A stretch of 51,282 nt of DNA from Desulfobacterales bacterium (GTDB taxonomy: Bacteria > Desulfobacterota > Desulfobacteria > Desulfobacterales > UBA11574): contig JAJDND010000179.1 of the NCBI GenBank assembly GCA_022340885.1, positions 1-51,282 of the forward strand, written 5' to 3'. Each line of letters opens with the position of its first letter. Positions within the stretch are counted from its first letter, which is position 1. Below, one piece after another: positions 35,946-43,049 of this stretch. The position numbers were made by a program, and so were the translations under genes. Under the pieces are notes generated by a model. The model did not search any database. It had not been told where the DNA came from and was given only the letters and a program-made list of their open reading frames with translations.

Positions 35946-36638
35946 ATGCCTAAGGAGCGCATTCTTGTGGTTGAGGACGAGCAAGATATCCTCGAGCTGG
36001 TGAGGTACCATCTGGCCCGGGAGAACTACCAGGTTTTCTGTGCAAGCTCCGGGGAAGAAGCCTTACGAATCGCAACTTCGGAAACGTTGAATTTGATCGT
36101 TCTGGATCTCATGTTGCCGGGAATAGACGGCCTCGAGGTGGCGCGGCGCTTGAAGAACAATGCCCGGACCCAAAATATCTTTATCATTATGCTGACGGCA
36201 AAAGGGAGTGAGGCGGACATTGTCACCGGTCTTGAACTGGGCGCCGACGATTATATCACCAAACCCTTCAGCCCCAGAGTGCTTTTGGCCAGAATCAAGG
36301 CGGTCATTCGCAGATCGAAAGATGAAAAACCCGCGGACACCGCCGTGATTCGGATTCACGACTTGATCATCCATCCCGGGCGCCGGGAGGTTCTCGTGGG
36401 TGAAACACCGGTGACCTTGACGTATACCGAGTTCCAGGTCCTTTCTTATCTGGTTCGTCGACCGGGTTGGGTGTTTACGCGGTCTCAAATCGTGGATGCC
36501 GTTCGCGGCGATGATTATCCGGTAACGGATCGCAGTGTCGATGTTCAGATTGTGGGCCTCAGAAAAAAGCTCGGTTCCGCCGGTCGATATATCGAAACCG
36601 TTCGGGGTGTCGGGTATCGGTTTAAGGAAAGCGTGTAG
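35946..36638 (+). CDS. phoB: Phosphate-type response regulator PhoB
   Basis: A 230-residue OmpR/PhoB-family regulator. The receiver domain (1-120) has the acidic pocket VVEDE, the phosphoacceptor D54 in VLDLMLPG, a switch threonine in MLTAKG and lysine in YITKPFSP. The winged-helix DNA-binding domain (about 130-228) ends PVTDRSVDVQIVGLRKKLG and ETVRGVGYRFKE, closest to PhoB. ATG 35946 gives normal length. The partner kinase phoR lies 1.5 kb downstream, separated by an antisense gene. A Pho-box-like repeat lies just upstream. Confidence 0.88.
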   Translation: MPKERILVVEDEQDILELVRYHLARENYQVFCASSGEEALRIATSETLNLIVLDLMLPGIDGLEVARRLKNNARTQNIFIIMLTAKGSEADIVTGLELGADDYITKPFSPRVLLARIKAVIRRSKDEKPADTAVIRIHDLIIHPGRREVLVGETPVTLTYTEFQVLSYLVRRPGWVFTRSQIVDAVRGDDYPVTDRSVDVQIVGLRKKLGSAGRYIETVRGVGYRFKESV

Positions 36639-36810
36639 GGGAACCGCGGATGGACCGGAAAAAACATAAATTTCATATTTCAATCGTAGCGGATTTTTAT
36701 CTGAATTTTTTAACAAAGCTTATCCCGTCGTTACTATCGAGAAGATGGAAGATTGAGACCGAGGGGAGGTTTTAAAACTACTTCTAATCGATCACGAAAT
36801 GACAAAGACT

Positions 36811-37710
36811 TCAGCGTTTGAATTGACCCGAGTGAAGCACATACATCACTTCCAATGAGTAAAGCAGGGCGGCAGAGGCATAATATATCCAAAGCAATAT
36901 GAGAATGACGGAACTCAATGAGCCATAGAGAAGATTCACTCGGGAAATATGGAGCAGATACAGCTTAAACAATTCTCTGGCAAAAATCCATAAAATGGAA
37001 AAAAGAGCTGCGGATAAGAGCCGGTATTTCATTCGAATTTTGATGTTCAAAAATATTTTGACCGTAGCGAGAAAAAATATAACGAGAACGATAAGGGATA
37101 CCACATTTGTAACAATAGCGGATAAGTGGAAGGAAGTGAAAGACAATAGATCTTTCAAATAGGATTGGGTGTTGAGAAAAGACTGAAAATGAGATGCCGC
37201 CGATGAAATAATCAGCCAGAGAAAATTAGAGGTATATAGAAGAAGAACCGCAAATATACTGGAAATTGAATAAAAGATCTGGCCCAGGAGCAAATGTCGG
37301 CTGGGAAGTTTAAATATTTTTCGATAGGATATTTCCAGTTCATGAAAGATCAATCCGCTGATTATCGGCAGCAGTAAAAAGCTGAACATCGTGAATGATC
37401 CATAGGCTTTGGGGTTAATAATATAGGTTTTAACCCAACTTTTCGTCACAAAGGGAATCACATGGATTAACTCATCGACAATCAAATCGACGAGTTTGTT
37501 TGCCCAAATTTCTCCGGAAAAAAAAGTTCGCTGGATGGCATTAAAAACAAAAATGCTGAGGGTTGAAAAGGGGATAATGGAAAAAAGAAAAATATATGAG
37601 ATAGAGGAAGAAAGGGTAAAACAATTGTCTTCGTGAAACGTTTTAAAAGCAGTGATACAAATATCATAAGGTAGAGACAGGGTTTTTAAAATCGAGGTTC
37701 CGGATCTCAT
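36811..37710 (-). CDS. YihY/BrkB family membrane protein
   Basis: A 299-residue inner-membrane protein with six hydrophobic segments. FHEDNCFTLSSSISYIFLFSIIPFSTL near the N-terminus, and YGSLSSVILILLWIYYASAALLYSLEV near the C-terminus, are the YihY (once annotated ribonuclease BN) signatures. Its function is not known, though envelope roles are suspected. It runs antisense between phoB and phoR. There is no obvious ribosome site at ATG 37710. The coding region is more A/T-rich than its neighbours. Confidence 0.87.
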   Translation of the reverse strand: MRSGTSILKTLSLPYDICITAFKTFHEDNCFTLSSSISYIFLFSIIPFSTLSIFVFNAIQRTFFSGEIWANKLVDLIVDELIHVIPFVTKSWVKTYIINPKAYGSFTMFSFLLLPIISGLIFHELEISYRKIFKLPSRHLLLGQIFYSISSIFAVLLLYTSNFLWLIISSAASHFQSFLNTQSYLKDLLSFTSFHLSAIVTNVVSLIVLVIFFLATVKIFLNIKIRMKYRLLSAALFSILWIFARELFKLYLLHISRVNLLYGSLSSVILILLWIYYASAALLYSLEVMYVLHSGQFKR

Positions 37711-38118
37711 GGTTTTTATATATGGCTGCGCTAATGATATACCCTTTAACTTGAATAAGCTTTAATATAATATCATTTAAACAATTGTCATTCAAGTAAA
37801 TTTCGATTGCGGGGGTTCTTTCCGGCCAAAGGTTTCTAAAGTCTAAGCACCGATCGGTTATACCATAACACCGTTTTTTGACGCTCAATCAATGAAAAGC
37901 GTCACTTACCGAAATCTAATCCAACGCTAATTGTTCGATAACAAAAACAGTATTTTTAATATTGAATTAACGCGGTTCTAATAATATGGTATTGTGAATT
38001 GACCGGATTCATGGAAGATATGCCGCCCCTTCAAGCCGGTCTTTAGCATGGGGGGTTGATTCAATCCGGCAATCGAGGATACCGGCTAAGGTTTCTGATA
38101 TCATTTTAAGGAAGTGCC
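37711..38118. other. Divergent intergenic region between yihY and phoR
   Basis: 408 A/T-rich bases. It contains a three-unit 11-bp repeat (37916-37943, listed separately), a GACGCT/AGCGTC hairpin around 37880-37903 and a possible GACCGG/CCGGTC stem around 38000-38041. No tRNA or small gene was seen. Confidence 0.45.
37916..37943 (+). promoter_or_regulatory. Weak Pho-box-like repeat between yihY and phoR
   Basis: CTAATC (37916), CTAATT (37927) and ATAACA (37938) are spaced at exactly 11 bp. They match the Pho-box hexamer pattern less well than the sites at phoB and ahead of arsC. It could serve yihY or phoR. Confidence 0.3.
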
Positions 38119-39894
38119 ATGAAAAAAAAGAAACGCCTGCTCAGGCATTTATTCCCTTCATATCTTCTGATCACGCTGATATCTTTGATCGCCGTCACTT
38201 GGTTTGCATCGAGCTCGATCCGGCATTTTTATCTGGCGCAGACGGCTGCCGATTTGATGGCCCGGGCGCGCTTATTAAAAAGTCAAATGGCCCAATTCAT
38301 CGGGCCCCTGGATCCCCATGTGGTCGATGCCGTTTGCAAAGAAGTGGGGGTTTCTTCGGCCACCCGGTTTACCGTTATCCTGCCGTCGGGACGCGTAATC
38401 GGTGATTCAAATGAAAATCCGGCTGCTATGGACAACCATGCATCAAGACCCGAGGTCATTTCGGCACGGAAGGGGGGCGTTGGAAAATCCATACGATACA
38501 GCATGACCCTACAGAAACGGATGATGTATGTTGCCATTGGGTTAAAGAACAAAGACAAGATGATTGCCGTGGTTCGGGCGGCGCTGCCGGTTACCGCGAT
38601 TGATCAGGCGCTGAAGTCGATACAGATAAAAATTGGGCTTGGCGGGCTTTTCATCGCTTTGCTTGCGGCAGGAATCAGCCTTTTTGTGTCCCAGCGCATC
38701 AGCCGGCCCATTGAAAAGTTAAAAAAAGGTACGGAATTTTTTGCGCAAGGTAATTTGTCCTACCGGATGCCGGGTACAGACTTAATTGAAATCGACAGTC
38801 TTATCGAAGCATTGAACCAGATGGCCGGTCAGCTCGAAGACCGCCTCAATACCATTATTCGTCAGAAAAATGAACTGACGGCGGTATTGTCGAGCATGGC
38901 CGAAGGCGTCATCGCGGTGGATATGGATGAAAGGATTGTCAGCATCAACAAGGCAGGGGCAAAATTTTTTGAAGACCTGCCACAGAACCTGATGAATCGA
39001 AGTATTCCGGAGGCTATCCGAAATCCGGATTTTCAAAAATTTATCAACAGAGCTCTTTCCAGCAAAGAAAATCTCGAAGAAGATATTACCCTTTATCAAA
39101 GGGGTGAACGCGTTTTGTTCATCCACAATACGCCCCTGGAAGATGCAGCCGGTCAGCGACGCGGTATTCTGGTCGTCATGAACGATGTGACCCATCTTCG
39201 AAAACTTGAAAACATCAGAAAAGATTTTGCCGCTAATGTTTCCCATGAACTCAAAACACCGCTGACAGCAATCAAGGGATATGTTGAAACGCTTAGAACG
39301 GGTGAAGACGTCGATCCAAAGGAAACCCAACACTTTTTATCAATTATTGAAAAGCATGTGAATCGACTAACGGCCATCATCGAAGATTTGATGAAGCTTT
39401 CCAAAATCGAGCGGCAGGATGAAACAAGTGAAATTCGTCCAGAAGATAGCGCCGTAAAAAGTGTCATTTTGCAGGCCATTCAGACATGCCGGGAAAAGAT
39501 GGCGGCCAAAAACATCACCGTTGATCTTGAATGTCCCGAAGACATTTCGGCCAGCCTTGATTCCAGAATGATAATCCAGGCGTTGGTTAATCTTCTGGAT
39601 AATGCCGTCAACTACAGCCGCGAGAAAAGTGATATTAAAATTTCAGCAGCTCTAAAAGACCAGGAGCTGTGGATCAGCGTTCAGGACCATGGCATCGGGA
39701 TTCCAAAGGAACATTTGCCCCGTCTCTTTGAAAGATTTTACCGGGTCGATAAGGCCCGCAGCAGAGAGCTCGGGGGAACGGGACTCGGGCTTGCCATTGT
39801 AAAACACATCGCCCATACCCATGGCGGCCGCGTATCCGTAGAAAGCACACCCGGAAAAGGGAGCACGTTTTCGTTGCATTTGCCGGTCGCCTGA
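38119..39894 (+). CDS. phoR: Phosphate-type sensor histidine kinase PhoR
   Basis: A 591-residue membrane kinase. Helix one (about 14-32), a periplasmic sensor domain (33-173), helix two (about 174-193), a HAMP domain (QRISRPIEKLKKGTEFFAQGNLSYRM), a PAS domain (about 255-365), HisKA with the phosphorylated histidine in FAANVSHELKTPLTAIKGYVETL, and an ATPase domain with NLLDNAVNYS, DHGIGIP, LFERFYRVD and GGTGLGLAIVKHI. The order is that of PhoR proteins with a periplasmic domain, which are common outside enterics. It is the likely partner of phoB, from which it is separated by yihY. Confidence 0.85.
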   Translation: MKKKKRLLRHLFPSYLLITLISLIAVTWFASSSIRHFYLAQTAADLMARARLLKSQMAQFIGPLDPHVVDAVCKEVGVSSATRFTVILPSGRVIGDSNENPAAMDNHASRPEVISARKGGVGKSIRYSMTLQKRMMYVAIGLKNKDKMIAVVRAALPVTAIDQALKSIQIKIGLGGLFIALLAAGISLFVSQRISRPIEKLKKGTEFFAQGNLSYRMPGTDLIEIDSLIEALNQMAGQLEDRLNTIIRQKNELTAVLSSMAEGVIAVDMDERIVSINKAGAKFFEDLPQNLMNRSIPEAIRNPDFQKFINRALSSKENLEEDITLYQRGERVLFIHNTPLEDAAGQRRGILVVMNDVTHLRKLENIRKDFAANVSHELKTPLTAIKGYVETLRTGEDVDPKETQHFLSIIEKHVNRLTAIIEDLMKLSKIERQDETSEIRPEDSAVKSVILQAIQTCREKMAAKNITVDLECPEDISASLDSRMIIQALVNLLDNAVNYSREKSDIKISAALKDQELWISVQDHGIGIPKEHLPRLFERFYRVDKARSRELGGTGLGLAIVKHIAHTHGGRVSVESTPGKGSTFSLHLPVA

Positions 39895-39920
39895 TCCACC
39901 GGCGATGCTGTTTAAATTTC

Positions 39921-40048
39921 AATTCCCCGCAGCCAGCTTGTTGGAGCGCAGCGGAAATCCCGTTTGCGGGGCTGCGGGGATAGGAATTTTAGCCTTTCGC
40001 CAACTCAGCGGCAAAGCCGCGTTTCATAAAATCGTTACACGATTTTAT
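39921..40048. terminator. Three stem-loops between convergent phoR and the hypothetical gene
   Basis: First, AATTCCCCGCAGCC (39921-39934) pairs with GGCTGCGGGGA plus GGAATT (39970-39988). Second, GCGGC-AAA-GCCGC at 40008-40020. Third, a perfect 10-bp stem ATAAAATCGT/ACGATTTTAT (40026-40048) with a 3-base loop and T/A-rich flanks, which can act as a terminator in both directions. The last stem overlaps the stop codon of the hypothetical gene. Confidence 0.5.
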
Positions 40049-40653
40049 TCCGGCACCCCTTTCACCCTGAAACAAACTGTCATCCCATCTTTTTCAACCA
40101 ACCGGATGTGTTGCAGCGTTTTTCTGTCTGCTTTTAAAAGAACGGTCATTATCAAATCGCTTCCGGATGGATGCATGGCTGTTGCATTGAATTTTTTTCG
40201 ATAATACCGCGCGGTATCGCCGGTGGGTTTGATGGTAAAGTCCCGGATCTTGGTTTCAAAGGCCGTCTCAAAAGCAACGGCCATTATCAATTCATCCAAG
40301 TTCCAGATTCCTTTATTCCCCTTGTTTCTGTATTCGACTTCGACGAAAAATCCTACCTCGTGCATTGATCGAAGATCCCTGAATGGCAAAAGATCCGGTT
40401 CGAAACGCTTCCGGAATTGGGCCGAAAAAGGCAAACCGATCAGCGGCGACCGGAAGGCGGATGCCAGTATAGGGGTATGTGACAGATCAAAGTCAAGATA
40501 GGCGATTTGCCTTAATGTTTTGAGATCAAACACATCAATCATGCAATTCCCCCTCAATGTAAAGACCAGTTCCGTCTGGACAGTCAAATACACGGCATAT
40601 CCGTCATTTTTTAAACCGAAGTAATTAAATACATTCCATAAGGTTTCATTCAT
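40045..40653 (-). CDS. Hypothetical protein
   Basis: A 202-residue soluble protein without signal peptide or membrane helix. I do not recognise the family. It begins MNETLWNVFNYFGLKNDG and contains a segment rich in aromatic and charged residues (VGFFVEVEYRNKGNKGIWNLDELIMAVAFE) suggesting a mixed alpha/beta fold. The codon use matches its neighbours, so it is probably a real gene. It is convergent with phoR, and its start faces the Pho-box-like array at 40763-40817, so it may belong to the same regulon. Confidence 0.65.
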   Translation of the reverse strand: MNETLWNVFNYFGLKNDGYAVYLTVQTELVFTLRGNCMIDVFDLKTLRQIAYLDFDLSHTPILASAFRSPLIGLPFSAQFRKRFEPDLLPFRDLRSMHEVGFFVEVEYRNKGNKGIWNLDELIMAVAFETAFETKIRDFTIKPTGDTARYYRKKFNATAMHPSGSDLIMTVLLKADRKTLQHIRLVEKDGMTVCFRVKGVPE

Positions 40654-40762
40654 CTATTTTATCCGGCTTATGGAGGAAACTTAAGGATTTTGCTCTAATT
40701 TGGAAATGGAACAATAGCCTGGTGAAACAAAAAGCTTAACCCTTGCTCTCGTGCGTTTAGAT

Positions 40763-40817
40763 TTAACAGAATTTATACTTTATTCTCATAAAATTCTAAT
40801 ATTTCTCTTTCATAAAT
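40763..40817 (+). promoter_or_regulatory. Five-unit 11-bp Pho-box-like array
   Basis: Five consecutive 11-bp units start at 40763, 40774, 40785, 40796 and 40807. Their first hexamers are TTAACA, TATACT, CTCATA, CTAATA and CTTTCA, and each unit ends in T. The pattern follows the PhoP hexamer TT(A/T/C)A(C/T)A with 5-base spacers, and the last unit CTTTCATAAAT is one base from the E. coli half-site CTGTCATAAAT. It lies 32 bases upstream of the small membrane protein gene that leads into arsC and phoU, and 110 bases from the divergent hypothetical gene. A clear -10 is not seen. Confidence 0.6.
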
Positions 40818-40848
40818 ACGATACAAAAGTTTATCTCTCAAAAAAAAC

Positions 40849-41004
40849 ATGTACAATCTTTTTCTTTATATTGGATCTGTTATTATTGTTATCGCGATGA
40901 TTTTTTTGAGAATCAGATATTTTCCGGTTCTTCATCCCGATGCAAAGTTGTATATTGATCTGTTATCTATCATTGGTTCGGAAGAAGGAAAACATAGCCC
41001 ATGA
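40849..41004 (+). CDS. 51-residue single-pass membrane protein ahead of arsC
   Basis: A short frame from ATG 40849 encodes a helix ([17 protein letters not shown], about 4-20), a basic turn (RIRY) and a soluble tail ([17 protein letters not shown], ending SEEGKHSP). Its TGA overlaps the arsC ATG (ATGA, 41001-41004), which is typical of coupled genes and supports it being real. The ribosome site is poor. It lies directly downstream of the Pho-box-like array. No family is recognised. Confidence 0.6.
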   Translation: MYNLFLYIGSVIIVIAMIFLRIRYFPVLHPDAKLYIDLLSIIGSEEGKHSP

Positions 41005-41429
41005 AAGAAAAAATAAGGGTTCTTTTCATCTGTATCCATAACAGCGGCAGAAGCCAAATGGCGGAGACTTTCCTGAAAATCATTGGCGGCGAGCGGTTTG
41101 AGGCCGAAAGCGCAGGCTTGGAGCCCAGGCCGATCAATCCCTATGTCATTAAGGTGATGGAAGAAATCGGATATGACTTGTCCGGCAATACATCGGACCG
41201 CGTGATGCAGTTTTTCCAGGAAGGCCGTTTATACGACTATGTCATAACCGTGTGCAATGAATCCATTGAAAATCAATGCCCGATTTTTCCCGGAATTGCC
41301 AGAAGACTATACTGGCCGTTTCCCGATCCTCAAAAAGCAACGGGGACGGAGGATGAAAAACTGGATAAAATTCGTTCCATCAGGGACCAGATCCGGGAGC
41401 ATATTAAGTCCTGGGTAAAATCGTTCTAA
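41001..41429 (+). CDS. arsC: Arsenate reductase, thioredoxin-coupled ArsC type
   Basis: A 142-residue low-molecular-weight phosphatase fold protein. The P-loop is C11-IHNSG-R17-S, the C-x5-R-S catalytic loop. Two further cysteines, C85 and C93 in [17 protein letters not shown], correspond to the redox pair of S. aureus-type ArsC, with one residue more between them, and WPFPDP is also typical. It reduces arsenate to arsenite using thioredoxin. It overlaps the small membrane protein gene and precedes phoU by 123 bases, behind a Pho-box-like array; arsenate enters through phosphate transporters, so induction with phosphate starvation makes sense. No arsR or arsenite exporter is nearby. A plain phosphotyrosine phosphatase is less likely. 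Confidence 0.82.
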   Translation: MKEKIRVLFICIHNSGRSQMAETFLKIIGGERFEAESAGLEPRPINPYVIKVMEEIGYDLSGNTSDRVMQFFQEGRLYDYVITVCNESIENQCPIFPGIARRLYWPFPDPQKATGTEDEKLDKIRSIRDQIREHIKSWVKSF

Positions 41430-41552
41430 ATATTTTCCGCAACGGGAATTGTCCGGAAAGAATTGTTTGCTTATAGATAGGCAACCCAGTATAGTAGTTG
41501 GAAATCGTCCATAATTCGATTAGAAATCCGTAAAATAGGAAAGATAACTGCG

Positions 41553-42212
41553 ATGAGCAAGCATTTTGACCGAGAGTTGGATAAACTCAAAAAGAAAATC
41601 CTGTCCCTGGGTGCTCTGGTGGAAGAACGGCTCTATCTGGCCATCAAGGCCATCGAGAAAAAAGATCCGGATCTTGCCATAAAAATTATTCGATCCGATT
41701 ACGAAATCGATGAAAAGGAAGTGGACGTGGAGGAAGAGTGCTTGAAAATTCTGGCCCTCTACCAGCCCGTGGCCATCGACCTTCGATTCATTATTGCCGT
41801 CATCAAAATCAACAACGATCTCGAACGAATCGGAGATGAGGCGGTCAATATCGCCGAGCGCATCCAGAGTATCGCCAAATACCTGAATTTCAGCTTCCAC
41901 TTCGACTATGCTCAAATGGCTGAAATCACGGCTGCCATGCTGAAACAGAGCTTGGATGCTTTGGTCAACCTTGATATCGATACGGCCTTCAAAGTGATTA
42001 CAATGGACGATGATGTGGACAGCATTCAGGGCAAGGCATATGCTCAGATCAAACAAGCCATGCGTGAACATCCCGATGAAATGACCTATCTGGTCAACCT
42101 TTACCTTATTTCCAGGCATCTCGAGCGGGTTGCCGATCATGCGACCAATATCTCCGAGGAGGTCATTTATCTGATCGAAGGAGAAATCATCCGGCATGGA
42201 AAGTATTTATAG
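41553..42212 (+). CDS. phoU: Phosphate signalling protein PhoU
   Basis: A 219-residue helical protein with two PhoU repeats, each with the metal-binding E-x3-D-x3 pattern: NNDLERIGDEAVNIAERI in the first and SRHLERVADHATNISEEVIYLIEGE in the second. PhoU links the Pst transporter to PhoR and dampens the Pho response. No pst genes are in the window, so the transporter lies elsewhere. It is probably co-transcribed with arsC. Confidence 0.94.
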   Translation: MSKHFDRELDKLKKKILSLGALVEERLYLAIKAIEKKDPDLAIKIIRSDYEIDEKEVDVEEECLKILALYQPVAIDLRFIIAVIKINNDLERIGDEAVNIAERIQSIAKYLNFSFHFDYAQMAEITAAMLKQSLDALVNLDIDTAFKVITMDDDVDSIQGKAYAQIKQAMREHPDEMTYLVNLYLISRHLERVADHATNISEEVIYLIEGEIIRHGKYL

Positions 42213-42335
42213 CGTGCGTTTCGCACCCGGGGCTTTTCACAACCACTACGGGAGCAGAGTCGCATACCTTCAGCTTTTTAAAACCACTTCTAAGAATAAG
42301 ATCTTTTTTGCGTACTTGTTCATCATGCATCCAAA

Positions 42336-43049
42336 ATGGAAACAGAAAAGGAACATAGAACGAAATCGGTCATCCATGCCCGGCATCTCACGCGGATCTA
42401 TAAGATGGGCGACAGTGAGGTGGTCGGCATCGATGATGTCAACCTCGATATCGCTCCCGGCGAGCTGGTGGTACTCAAAGGAGACAGCGGCTCGGGAAAG
42501 AGCACGCTTTTGTCGCTCATTGCCGGTCTGGATCGCCCTACGCACGGCCATCTGACCGTTGCCGATCATGATCTCACCGACACGACTTCTTCGGGCCTCA
42601 CTTATTTCCGGCGGGCTGTCGTGGGAATGGTATTCCAATCTTTTAATTTAATGCCGACTTTGAGCGTGCTCGAAAATGCCTGCCTACCGGGATTGCTGGC
42701 GGGAAATCCCCCGGACCGGATAAAATCCAAAGCCATGGAACTGCTGGATTGGCTGGGTCTTTCGGCCCGAATGAACCATTTGCCGGCCCAGCTTTCCGGA
42801 GGAGAGATGCAGCGTACGGCCATCGCCAGGGCGCTGATCAATGATCCGGAAATTATCCTGGCCGATGAACCCACGGGCAACCTGGATTCCCGCAACGGTC
42901 GGATTGTGGTGGAGCTGTTTGCACAGCTGAATCATAAATGGAATCGAACCGTGATGATTGCCACCCACAGCAACATTGCAGATTCAGCCGCAACCGTGAC
43001 CGTTTGTTTGAAAGACGGAAAGATCGACGGTCAACCATGCGACATATAG
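42336..43049 (+). CDS. ABC exporter ATP-binding protein (LolD/MacB-like)
   Basis: A 237-residue ABC ATPase. Walker A GDSGSGKS is at 49-56, Q-loop [15 protein letters not shown], signature LSGGEMQR and Walker [14 protein letters not shown], all typical of the LolD/MacB family that pairs with FtsX-like permeases. The ATG at 42336 has no clear ribosome site. The gene overlaps the permease gene by 13 bp. With the permease and the secreted lipocalin-like protein it resembles the AttEFGH cassette. Confidence 0.9.
   Translation: METEKEHRTKSVIHARHLTRIYKMGDSEVVGIDDVNLDIAPGELVVLKGDSGSGKSTLLSLIAGLDRPTHGHLTVADHDLTDTTSSGLTYFRRAVVGMVFQSFNLMPTLSVLENACLPGLLAGNPPDRIKSKAMELLDWLGLSARMNHLPAQLSGGEMQRTAIARALINDPEIILADEPTGNLDSRNGRIVVELFAQLNHKWNRTVMIATHSNIADSAATVTVCLKDGKIDGQPCDI

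Noticed and set aside
37664-37888. 74-codon frame upstream of yihY on the minus strand
   Set aside because: It overlaps the yihY start in another frame, crosses the low-complexity gap and has no motif.
41520-42197. 225-codon frame on the minus strand
   Set aside because: It is fully antisense to phoU and is a by-product of its codon pattern.
42213-42227. GTGCG-TTT-CGCAC hairpin after phoU as a terminator
   Set aside because: The stem is only five pairs and no T-run follows directly.
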